Positions 1 to 8,991 of a DNA stretch of 64,000 nt are shown here, piece after piece. Positions within the stretch are counted from its first letter, which is position 1, and each line of letters begins with the position of its first letter. A program made the position numbers and the translations under genes. The notes below the pieces were generated by a model that was not told the DNA's origin, ran no database searches, and saw nothing but the letters and a program-made list of their open reading frames with translations. Source of the stretch: Chrysochromulina tobinii (lineage: Eukaryota; Haptophyta; Prymnesiales; Chrysochromulinaceae); NCBI GenBank assembly GCA_001275005.1, contig JWZX01003409.1, forward strand, positions 57,429 through 121,428, read 5' to 3'.

Positions 1-1134
1 GACTACAAACCATTGCATGCGCTCTTGGATGCGAACTCGACCCGCGCTGGCTCCTTCAAGTGGATTGCCATCATCGATGACGACACCACGATCCGTCTGC
101 CCAGGCTGCTCAAAGTGCTCAGCCGGGTCGATCACACGCAGCCGTTGCTCCTAGGCACCGCCGTCATCGACCGGGGCACTCGCTTTGTCGACTCGTGCAC
201 ACGGGGGCGCGCCTGGACCAAGCCATGCCGCGTGCCGAATCTGCCGGCGTGCACCCAGAGTCGTGGCGGCAGACGGCTCAACGCGTCCGAAGTGCCACAG
301 AGTTGCCGCGTGCAGGGCAAGCCCGGGCACGACGGCCGGCCAGCCAATGCGTGCGCGGACACGTGCTTTTGCCCCGTGAGCCTTGTACCTGGCAGTGGCG
401 GCGAGGGGCCTGTCTTCCGATTGGATGAGGAGAATGGCACTTCGAGCGTCGCTCCGATGGACACGTTCCCGTACGGCGGCTACGGCGTCTTTGTGAGCGC
501 CAGCATGCTGCGTGCTCTAGATCCGGGCGAGTTCCGGCGCTGCGGCCGGCAGCTTGTCTGCGGGCCGAGTGACTTTCGACTCGCCTCGTGCATTAAGTCG
601 GTGAGTGGCTTTGGCAGCGGCCTGTTCCACGATCGCACTGATGTGCCGAGGGAGCTGCCAGCTCTGATCGCGCACGCGTGCGAAAAGCACGAGGAGAACC
701 GAAGGCGCTTGCTTGCACCAGGCGGCAGCACCGGCGGCGGCAACGACGATGACTTGCGGGCCGCCGCAGTGAGCGGCGCGTCGCCACGGCAAACGTGTTC
801 TGCAGCTGACGTGGCCTTCGTGGCCTCGGAGGAACGGCTATGGCTTTCGGAGGAAGGCGCTGTGAGGCGACGGCGCGTGGTGGAGGCGCTGCGCGACGCG
901 CACGCCGCCGAGGGCCGGTACACGTGGCACCCAACGCTCCACCGCGGCACCGACAGCGAGCTCTGTTTGCTCTTCGAGGCGCTCATGCCAGTCGACAGTG
1001 CATCGTGGACAGCAGGGGTTGATCGGCTCCCGGCGCGAAGCATGCACAACGAGTCATGTGCGACAATGCTCGCCGCGATCGTGTCGGCGCGGCGGGAGCG
1101 CGCAGCAGCGGGCAGCGGCACACAGCAGATTTGA
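1..1134 (+). CDS. Fringe-like glycosyltransferase, 5'-truncated by window edge
   Basis: The reading frame is open from base 1 to the TGA at 1132-1134 and has no convincing start, so the 5' end lies outside the window; about 377 codons are visible. Near the start WIAIIDDDTTIRLPRLL carries a DDD triad (bases 76-84), the metal/nucleotide-sugar binding motif of GT31/Fringe-type beta-1,3-glycosyltransferases. Further on, YGGYGVFVSASMLRAL resembles the Fringe GGAG(V/F)xLS segment, and GPSDFRLASCI sits where Fringe has its (D)DxxLGxCI acceptor-side motif. By family this would transfer a sugar onto a glycan in the Golgi. The insert between the two motifs is cysteine-rich. No membrane anchor is visible because the N-terminus is missing. 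The family is fairly secure; donor and acceptor are unknown. Confidence 0.68.
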   Translation, partial: DYKPLHALLDANSTRAGSFKWIAIIDDDTTIRLPRLLKVLSRVDHTQPLLLGTAVIDRGTRFVDSCTRGRAWTKPCRVPNLPACTQSRGGRRLNASEVPQSCRVQGKPGHDGRPANACADTCFCPVSLVPGSGGEGPVFRLDEENGTSSVAPMDTFPYGGYGVFVSASMLRALDPGEFRRCGRQLVCGPSDFRLASCIKSVSGFGSGLFHDRTDVPRELPALIAHACEKHEENRRRLLAPGGSTGGGNDDDLRAAAVSGASPRQTCSAADVAFVASEERLWLSEEGAVRRRRVVEALRDAHAAEGRYTWHPTLHRGTDSELCLLFEALMPVDSASWTAGVDRLPARSMHNESCATMLAAIVSARRERAAAGSGTQQI

Positions 1135-1508
1135 GATGAACCCATTGACAGCTGTCCGCGGCGCCTACCACGGGCGCGCTTGTACATGCTCCCATCACTC
1201 GAAGGAGTGGCACTTGACGCGCGGGAATGCATGCGATGATTTATCAGTTATGAGTCGAAGTTGTGAGTTGAGGTCCTCGCCGTTACTTTATTGAATACGC
1301 CCTGGCGGTCCCGTCGGCGCGAGGCCGCGAGGCCGCGACAAAACGAGAAAACGTGAGCGGTGAGCACTGAGCGGCAGCTCGCCGCGCCAGCCCGCGCGGC
1401 TGATGGGAGCTCGAACCTCGTGAACTCACACAAACCTTCCCGTGCCGTTCCCGGTGGCGGTGCCGTCTGCCGTGCGGTGCACCACTGGACCACGCCAGCT
1501 ACACGGCT
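1135..1508. other. Convergent intergenic spacer
   Basis: 374 bp between two genes facing each other, so it should hold both 3' UTRs. I see no ORF with family similarity, no repeat and no AATAAA-type signal. Confidence 0.5.
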
Positions 1509-4204
1509 TTACCGCCCATCTCCATATAATCGACCCCATGAAAGGCGAGCCATGGTCGTGCGGTGCGGGCGTGTTTGTGCGGCAGCGGGTTCGTAAGTGT
1601 TCGAGCGTAGCATCCGCGACGCCGGCAGGGCGCTTGGAGCGGCCCTCATGCCCGCAGATGGCTGCACAGCCGTGATCATGGCTCGAACTCCCGCTGAGTA
1701 GCGCGGCTGGGCGGCATGCTGGGCGCTCGAGACGGTGACCAGGCCCAAACTGAGCGCACTCTGCGGTCGAAGCAGGGGTGTGGACCGTTGCGAAGGCAAG
1801 ATGCCGGCGCTCTGGGGCCTGTTTGCGAGGAGTGAGCTCGTTGACGAGGAATGACCTGTGGCGCTGGTAGCCTTGCCTCCGGCACTGTGCGGGCGCGTCG
1901 GTCGGGTGGAGGCTTGCGTGCTCGTCTGGGCTACGGAAGCATCCACAGAATCAGCTATCAAAGAGAGTGTCTGTGAGCTCCCACTGAGTCTGCCCTCGTT
2001 AGCGCCCACGTGAGCGCCCTCCTGAGCGCCGTCGTGAGCGCCGTCGTGAGCGCCCTCGTGAGCGCCTTCGGAGTGCGCCCTCGTCAAATCGGGCTCCGGC
2101 ACTGGCGATGGCGTGTTCGATGTCGTGTTCGATATTGTGTACGATGGCGTGTACGATGGCATCAACCAACCACGCACACTTGTGAACAAGTCGCCTCCGG
2201 GTGCTCCCAGGATGGCTGGCTTATGAGCCGCCGTGGCGAGCGTCGGACCGGAGGGTCGTGCCTTTGCACGCCTCAGCTCAGCCAGCGAATGGTGCAGGCC
2301 CTGTTGTCGGCCAGCAAATCGTATACGAGATCGGTCGAGATTGTGCTGAGCGATCGCACGCTTCTGACTAAGGGCGAGGGTGTGGCTGTGCCGTTCGCGC
2401 CGCAGCAATTCGTTCATCTTGCCCTCGGCAGTACGTCGCGCCTCTCGCCACGCCTGGTACTCGCCTTCTGCGTCGCCCTCCATCTCACCCACTGGGAAGT
2501 AGGTGAGTATGGGTGCGGATCTCACATGCTTCTTACCCTGCTGCAGCCGAGCATGCTGCAGCCGAGCATGCAAAGTCTTGGCTTCCACTGTTGCATGCAA
2601 AGTCTTGGCTTCCACTGTTGCATGCAAAGCCTCTTCCACTGTTCTCTTGGCCGAGGGATCCTGCTCGTTCATGCAGCCCACGAGGGGATCGTAGTTGGGC
2701 TCGTGGACCGGTAAGTGGACCGGATCAGCCTCGCTAGCTTTTGCGGCCATCTGGAGCACTTGGTTCACAAGCAGATCGTTCTCAACGGGCCTTCGAGCCC
2801 CAGCGCTCAGCTCCCCCCGCTGATCCGCCTCGATCTCGGTAGATCTCGGTCCTGAGCTCAGCTCCCCCCGCTGATCCGCCTCGATCTCGGCCCTGAGCTC
2901 GGCCTCGATCTCGGCCCTGAGCTCAGCCTCGTCGTCCTCAATGACCGGCTGATCATCCCAACCAGGCGCGAAGGCCGGCTGGCCTCCCGGCAGCGAAAAC
3001 TTGCGACTCCGCTCAGGCACGGAGCCCTCCTCACTTGAACGAATCGTAAAGCTTGCCTTGCGCGTGCTGCTCTTTATGCTGCTCTTGCCGACAGGGCTGC
3101 TGGATCCGGCACTGATGCTGGATCCGGCACTAGCCCCGACTTCTTCCTTGCATGATCCATCAGTGTTGAGCTGGGAATGGGGGGGCGCCAACAGAGCCTC
3201 GTGCGCCCAGTGACGTGCTCGCCGAGCTTCGCGCGCTTGGTCCAGAGAGTCTGCCGAGAATGCGTACGGTACCAGCAGCACTCGCAGACGCGGCGGCGAT
3301 GGCTTCCGCTGCGTCGCTACCGGTACTGCTGGCGTGGAGAGCGGCAGCACCGCCTCCTCCCTAGCCGCATTCACCGGCGCTGCTCTCTGGATCTCCGCTG
3401 ACTTCTGCCTTCTCTGCCTGGACTCTTCTGTTGCAGCCTTTGTTACTTTCTCCTCCGCCTCCGCTGCGGCCCTCACCTCCGCCGCTAACGCCTTCGCAAT
3501 CGCGATGGCCGTGTCGGCCGCCCTCTTTGCAACCCGATTCCCTGCTGCCTTGGCCGCTCCTGCCTTCGCCTGCTCCGTCTTCTTCTCTGCACGCCGAAGA
3601 ATCTGCGCATTCCTGGCCTCCATGGCCGTCTCCCTCTTGATGGTCATCAGCTCAGTCTTGCTCGGAGAGCGCTCAAGACGGCGCTGGGTCGTCAAGTTGA
3701 GGGCCGCGGCTGCCTCTGCGCCCTTGGCATTGGCATCCTTTCGGAGCGCTGCCGTCTTCTGCGCGTCCGCACGGGCTGCCTCCACCTCCTGAGCCGCAGC
3801 CATCACCGCAGCAGCTAGGGAGGTGGAGGCAGCGGCCATCAGCGCAGCGTCGACTGTGGCGTCCGATGCTCGTTCAAGCTCATCGGCTCGAGTCATCGCT
3901 TGGCTCTCTGCTGTCGCTTGAAGCTGTGCCCACATCCCTACGGTAGTAGCTTGTTGTGGCACCGCCGCTCGACGACGCGTAGCCCGACCGCGCGCATGTG
4001 CCTGCATCTTCCTCGCCGCCGCCGCCATCGCCGCCACCCTCTTCACCTTCTCGGCCGCCTTCGCCTCCTCTGTGAGACGAAGTGTCTCCTCCGCTGCTCT
4101 CGCCGCCTCCGCGGCTCGCTCGGCCGCCCGTCGGCGCTCTCGGCTTCCGCGTAAGCGCTCGCGAGCCTCGAGTGCCTGCTGATTATTCGAGGTCACGCCT
4201 GCTG

Positions 4205-4259
<55 letters not shown>

Positions 4260-4877
4260 CACGCTGCCCCCAGCCACGGGTGCGGCTACTGCAGCCGCCT
4301 CGGTCGCTGCCATCAATGCTAGCGCCGCCTCGGCCTCTCGGAACGCCTCGACGTTATGCAGCGCGGCGCTCGCGGACGCTACGATGGCCGGCGCGTCACA
4401 TGTGACCAGCTCTCGCAGACGACCGACTCCGCCGCCCTCGTGCAGCAACTCCACAACCGCGGCATCCGAGGAGAGGTTTTGGACGCAGGCACAGGCATAC
4501 GCGACGTTCAGCGCCGTGGAGGAGCAGAGATGAATCATAATTGTCGATATCGCGCCGCTCGCCTTGATGATCTCGGTCGTGGCCGCTGCGTGCTCGCGAT
4601 CGTCGTCTGAGCTGGTCACCGTCGCCAGGAGCATGAGCGATACCTGATAAATGACTGGTGTGGAGTGCGCGGCTAGCTGGCAAATTCGTTCCATGGCACC
4701 ACTATTACGCATGGTACTGCAAAGTGAAATGAGCTCAGAGCGTTCCTCCGTCGAATCAACCACTTGTGCGAGTTGGATCAGGGCCTCCAAGGCCGCCTCG
4801 TCGGTTGTTGCGACAGTCAGCGCATTACAGAAGGCGTCAAAGGATGCTCCGAGCGACGCGCCAAAAGATTCTGACAT
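1509..4877 (-). CDS. Armadillo-like/IQ-motif protein, low-complexity C-terminus
   Basis: Single-exon frame of 1,122 aa starting at ATG 4877 (MSESFGASLG). The frame extends upstream to 5039 only through non-ATG codons. Residues 1-200 are helical and ARM/HEAT-like, with phrases such as SLMLLATVTSSDDDRE and GAISTIMIHLCSSTALNVA. A poly-alanine run follows near residues 207-224, encoded by a GCT/AGC microsatellite. An IQ-type calmodulin-binding motif, RKMQAHARGRATRRR, lies near residue 290. Alanine/lysine/glutamate-rich coiled coil fills roughly residues 250-570. The tail is low complexity with short tandem units (LHATVEAKT, EIEAELRA, and EGAH/DGAH repeats near 1995-2060). A scaffold regulated by calmodulin is plausible but is inference. 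I recognise no specific orthologue. Confidence 0.6.
2541..2640 (+). repeat. In-frame tandem repeats with TTGCATGCAA core
   Basis: A 15-bp unit (ctgcagccgagcatg) occurs twice at 2541-2570. It runs into a 27-bp unit that starts gcatgcaaagtcttggc and is repeated from 2566 and 2593 with a partial third copy from 2620. On the coding minus strand this gives repeated LHATVEAKT and HARLQ. The palindrome TTGCATGCAA is the same core that marks the introner-like elements elsewhere in the window. Confidence 0.8.
4207..4257 (+). repeat. (GCT)17 microsatellite coding poly-alanine
   Basis: About seventeen uninterrupted GCT triplets, read on the minus strand as alanine codons inside the ARM/IQ protein. Copy number is likely to vary between strains. 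Confidence 0.9.
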
Positions 4878-5307
4878 CGAAAGAGGGCGAGGCGCCAGGC
4901 TCCAGCTGAGATCAGCTGGTGCGTTGTGCAGTGGGCCTTCGTTGGTACTTGTCGTGAACTGCTTTTCCTGTTCCGGGTGCCTACGGGTGCATGCATTCGC
5001 CCCAAAAGTACGGACCACCTTGGCCCTTGCACGGGGCACCTCTCCATAAGTTCGCCATCACACGCCATTTCATGTATGAACCATGGGCGTTGGGCAATTG
5101 ACCATTGTTAGAGACATGACACATGTAAGTGACTGATTTGATACGATAGAGAATATGCGCTCACTGGACACAGACCAGCATAATTATCCGAAGCATGCTC
5201 AGTATACAGATGCGCGCGTCCACCGAGCACTTTCTCGAGTGTCGTCACTGCACTCTGTGCAAGGCGCGCCTGGGCGCGCCACTCGTGACCGCCTCTGGCG
5301 AGCCCCC
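4878..5307. other. Intergenic spacer, upstream of ARM/IQ gene
   Basis: 430 bp holding the presumed promoter of the ARM/IQ gene and the 3' UTR of UAP1. It is less GC-rich than its flanks around 5040-5200. I see no recognisable element. Confidence 0.4.
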
Positions 5308-7029
5308 TCACTCGAGGTGAACAGGCGTGCTGAACGTGCGGCCGGCGACGCGATCGGCGAGGCCCTCGCCCTGGTAGCTCGCCATGGGGGAGAGCTCCAC
5401 GATTGCATCGCCGCGGATCGCGCCGCCCGCCGCGAGGATCCGGCGCTTGCTCAGCGCCGAGACGAGCGCGCGCGCCGTGTCGGGCGAGTCGCTCTTGGCG
5501 CCGGGCTCGTTTTTGACGGGCGCGAACTCTTCGTCACGCGCCACCTGCAGCGCGGCCATCTGCTTGGCAAAGGGGAACGTGTCGAAGATGAAGAGCTCGA
5601 GCTTGATGCCGTTGTTGCTCGTGGGCGTGCGCCGCGTGCCGCTCGCGTCCGTGTACGGGATCTTCTTGTGCGCGACGTGCAACGGCAGCTGGATCCCAAA
5701 CGGGCCCAGACGCGCGCAGAACGACTTGAGGAAGGGCACCGAGAAGAAGTTGACGCAGATGTGCGCGTCGCCGAAGAGCAGCCGGCCGTGCGCGTCCTTC
5801 GCCTCGGCCATCTCCCTGGAGATCTCGCTGTACTCGACGACGGCGGGCCGGCCGCCCGCGAGCGCGACGACACCTACAGGCTCGTGCGCGTCGCGCTTGG
5901 GCACCGTCTTCGAGGCACAGTCCGCGTGGCGCGCAGAGCAGAAGCCCACAAAGGTTGGGTCCGCCACGTGGCATAGGACGTTGTCGACGCCGAATTGGAA
6001 GATCGAGGTGACGCCGCTCGCGTCGAGCTGCTCGAGGAGCCGAGCATGCATTGGGATCAGGGTCAGGGACAGGGTGCAATCAGAGGTCATTAGCATGCGA
6101 GCATGCATTGGGATCAGGGTCAGGGACGGGGTGCAATCAGAGCTCATCAGCATGCGAGCATGCATTGGGATCAGGGTCAGGGACGGGGTGCAATCAGAGC
6201 TCATCAGCATGCGAGCATGCATTGGGATCAGGGTCAGGGACGGGGTGCAATCAGAGCTCATCAGCATGCAATCCACACCTGCTCAAGGAGCCCGGAGTCG
6301 CGCAGCGAGACGTAGCAGCCGCCATTGCCGTTGGGCGCCATCGCGAGCAGCCCCGGCGCGTCCAAGATCAGCTTGCCTTCTGGTGTCAGGCATGGCAGCG
6401 CGCCCTGAGCGAAGAAGTGCACTTGATCCTCGGGCAGCCCGAAGAAGGCATGCTGGCGGAAGAAGGCGCGCGTATCGCTGTCGGTCGCGTCCGAGGTCAT
6501 GATCAAAAAGGGCAGGCGCACGTCCGCCTCCCTCTTACCGGCGTGCGCGGCCGCGAGCTGCTTCACCTTGCGGATGCGCTCCGCATGGTACTGGAAGAGG
6601 CTCTTCCCCGATGGCAGCCCGATGTCGTAGCAGCCCTTGGGTATTTTGATGCCGAGGCGCGTGCCCTGCCCGCCGGCGAGCAGCAGCGCGGCAACTTCGC
6701 TGCGCGCGATCATGCTCAGCCCACGCTCGCGCAGCGCCACCGCCTCCGCCTCGGGCAGGTCGGCGAGCCGCTCCGCCTTGAAGGGCTCCACCTGTTTGTC
6801 GGCCACCGTCTGGGCATTCTCGAGGGAGGTCGCGAGCAGCTTCGGCAGGCCCCTCGAGGTCGAGCGAGCTCAGCTGGGTCAGGAAGGCCGCGCGGCGCTC
6901 GGGCGGTGGCGTTGGCATCAACACGTGCAGCTGGCCGGCGCGCTCGAGCCTTCGCTCCATATCGCGCCACACCTCCGGAGTGTTGGCGGCCTCAGCGGAG
7001 GTACTGCCACCGCCGGCGTTGGTGACCAT
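5308..7029 (-). CDS. UAP1: UDP-N-acetylglucosamine pyrophosphorylase
   Basis: This enzyme joins UTP and GlcNAc-1-phosphate to make UDP-GlcNAc in the cytosol. Two exons (7029-6279 and 6027-5308) give about 489 aa, close to the 505-522 aa of animal UAP1. Diagnostic segments are LLLAGGQGTRLG (nucleotide loop, near residue 115), FLIMTSDATDSDT, MAPNGNGGCYVSL, VGVVALAGGRPAVVEYSEIS, GRLLFGDAHICVNFFSVPF and the C-terminal SPMASYQGEGL. The start ATG 7029 (MVTNAGGG) is chosen because LERAGQLHVL follows at the usual distance. The frame breaks once: a run of four C at 6850-6853 carries one base too many to join LSSLDLEG to LPKLLATSLENAQTVADKQ. I take this as a sequencing indel or a recent lesion. The 251-bp intron is an introner-like element, with exon flanks reading GLLEQ / LDASG. 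Confidence 0.9.
6028..6278 (-). mobile_element. Introner-like element (UAP1 intron)
   Basis: Phase-0 GT-AG intron on the minus strand. The exon end GGCTCCTTGAGCAG is repeated at the intron end as GGCTCCTCGAGCAG (13 of 14 match), so the 3' AG comes from the duplicated exon and the GT (GTGTGG) from the inserted block. The body is four 57-bp tandem copies containing TGATGAGCTCTGATTGC and TGCATGC, blocks shared with the other introners in the window. Confidence 0.75.
6044..6271 (+). repeat. Four 57-bp tandem repeats inside UAP1 intron
   Basis: Copies begin at 6044, 6101, 6158 and 6215 (gcatgcattgggatcaggg...). Copies 2-4 are essentially identical and copy 1 differs at a few bases. Because 57 is a multiple of three and the unit lacks stops, the array reads open in several frames and creates spurious long ORFs on both strands. 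Confidence 0.95.
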
Positions 7030-7744
7030 GGCGCGCAGCCACCTGGGAGGTGGCAGCGCGTCGCACGTGAGCAGCCGGTACCCTTGGAGGAGGCACGGCA
7101 ACATGTACGGGTGACGCGCGAGTCGGAAAATCGGAGTGCCGATGGGACACACAAGCGTAAAGAGATGACGTGGCAGAACTTCAAGTACTTCGAACCCACA
7201 CACAGCAAGCACAAGCATCACTACTTGTGTTGTTTCGACTAATTAGCTTGTTTGCTTGCTTACCCACATCGAAGTTATCAAACCCAAGATCGAACCTACC
7301 TCAAGTCCTCGTCGACGACTCTCAAAACAATGCGAGGTAGCGAGGATGCGACCAAATTTGGATGCGACAAGTATCCGGTAACGGCCATTGACACAGTGAT
7401 TCAGTGTGACACACCACTGAATAAACTCCGTGGACGCGTGAGAGAGTCTGGTGATCCGTGTGTCGAAAACGTCAAGACAGAACGCGCAGTGGCAACACGC
7501 ACCGTCCACCGACACCGTGAAGTCTGAACATCACACAGGTCACAGCAAGGCGCGCGCGTCCGGTCGCCCCCGGCCTCGCACACAGAAAGCGACAACCACT
7601 ATACGGACACAAACTCGAAACTGTGCTGAGTGGCTCTCTGCCTTCGCAACCAACGTGCCCTGTCTAATCCTGCGCCTTGGCATGCAGCACAGGACGAGGG
7701 ACTGCTGAAATCAGATGGCGACACCCGGTTGCCGTCACCCGGCC
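7030..7744. other. Intergenic spacer between UAP1 and WD40 gene
   Basis: 715 bp with lower GC than the neighbouring exons. It should contain the UAP1 promoter and the 3' UTR of the WD40 gene. Small frames exist in several phases, none with family-like sequence. No repeat or RNA gene was recognised. Confidence 0.4.
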
Positions 7745-8421
7745 TCACCTGCTTTGCAAGCAAGCTTCAATGAGCAGATCAAGCACATCATCAGGAAACT
7801 TCATGCTGTATTTGTTCAGCCACAGCAGCTGCACGACAAATCGCTGGGTGGTGGCGTTGAACATCAGATGATCTTTGCGAGACCACTTGACCATATCCCA
7901 GACTTTGATCGTCTTGTCCCACGATCCCGACACAATCTTGGTCCCGTCGGGTGAAAACGCGACCGAGTAAACTGTGCCGCTGTGGGCGTTCGTCTTCTCG
8001 CTCAACAGCTCCAGTTTGTCTGCCAGGCAAGCCAACAGGCGTCAGTTTTGGCCAAGGAGGGGCGATTCGTGGGCTCGCGGCACACCCGAATCCCAAACTT
8101 TGATCGTCTGGTCGCCCGATCCGGACACGATCTTGGTGCCATCCGGGGAAAACGCCACCGAGGGGATGTTGAAGCTGTGCGCGTTCGGCTTCTCGCTCAA
8201 CAGTCCCAGCGCATCTGCCGGACAAGCCAGCACAGGCGTCAGTTTTGGCCAAGGAGGGGCGATTTTGAGGGCTCCGGCACACCCGAATCCCAGACTTTGA
8301 ACGTCCCGTCTTCCGATCCCGACACGATCTTGGTCCCGTCCGGGGAAAACGCCACCGACAGGACCGAGCCGCTGTGGGCGCTGGCCTTCTCAGCTACACG
8401 GTTGATGAGCGTCGCGATCAT
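7745..8421 (-). CDS. Three-repeat WD40 protein
   Basis: Three exons (8421-8283, 8214-8086, 8019-7745) give about 180 aa with three WD40 repeats, each carrying [15 protein letters not shown] and KVWD. The first two end in KVWDSG and the third in [13 protein letters not shown], followed by a unique tail ending [10 protein letters not shown]. Joins are phase 1: donors CGG/GTGTGCC, acceptors GGCAG. The two introns (8215-8282, 68 bp; 8020-8085, 66 bp) are near-identical, so exon plus intron was duplicated as a 197-bp unit. Three blades are too few for a propeller, so the protein either oligomerises, is truncated or has upstream exons. A pyrimidine-rich acceptor (CTCTTGTTCGCAG) sits just before the ATG at 8421, which supports a missing upstream exon. 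Role unknown; WD40 repeats usually mediate protein-protein contact. Confidence 0.65.
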
Positions 8422-8991
8422 CCTGCGAACAAGAGAGAAGAAGAGAGTCTTAGACTGCATGCGTGCATTCGGCAGCATGGAGATATGAGACTCTCTTGAC
8501 AGCGGAAAGGCACGCGGAAAAAAACCACAGTCGTGAGAGAGAAAGAGGGAGACGCATGTGTGCTCCCTCCGGAGATGCAGGAGTGCCCGCGGGGCACCAT
8601 GGAAGAAAGCTCCTGAGCGGACTCGATCGATTCCGTGCGCGAAGGCGGTGCGCGGTGCGCGTGCAGCGATGCAGCGATGCAGCGAGCGCTTGACGCACGT
8701 TGAGCACGAGGAGCGACGGAGCGCGACGATAAACAGGCACAGGAATCCGATTGTGGCACACGCTTCTCGTTCTTCTCGTGAAGGCAAAGTGCCAATTTCG
8801 TCAAAACCAAGTTCGACAAAAATTGACACATTATCCTGATGCTTGACAAGCCAGAAGTTCGGACTAATTTAGCCTATTAACAGCCAATTCACAGAACGGA
8901 GTAGCGTTCGCTCGCACTCGCGCCGCCCGCCCCCGCGCAGCGGCGCGCCGTGGGAGTCCGCGCACATTTGACAGTATCAATCGACACAGAC
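8422..8991. other. Divergent spacer, possible 5' exon of WD40 gene
   Basis: 570 bp between two divergent genes. The minus-strand WD40 frame stays open to about 8829 but without a convincing start. Its 8422-8445 part looks like a polypyrimidine/AG intron end instead. The TBC-rhodanese promoter must lie here. No other feature was seen. Confidence 0.35.

Noticed and set aside
6044-6271. CRISPR-like array of regular repeats
   Set aside because: The 57-bp units are directly adjacent with no unique spacers, sit inside a eukaryotic intron, and match the introner blocks. It is a plain tandem repeat.
5155-7025. Plus-strand open frames across UAP1, including one with repeated GSGSGTGCNQ units
   Set aside because: They are the antisense of conserved UAP1 exons and the stop-free 57-bp intron array.
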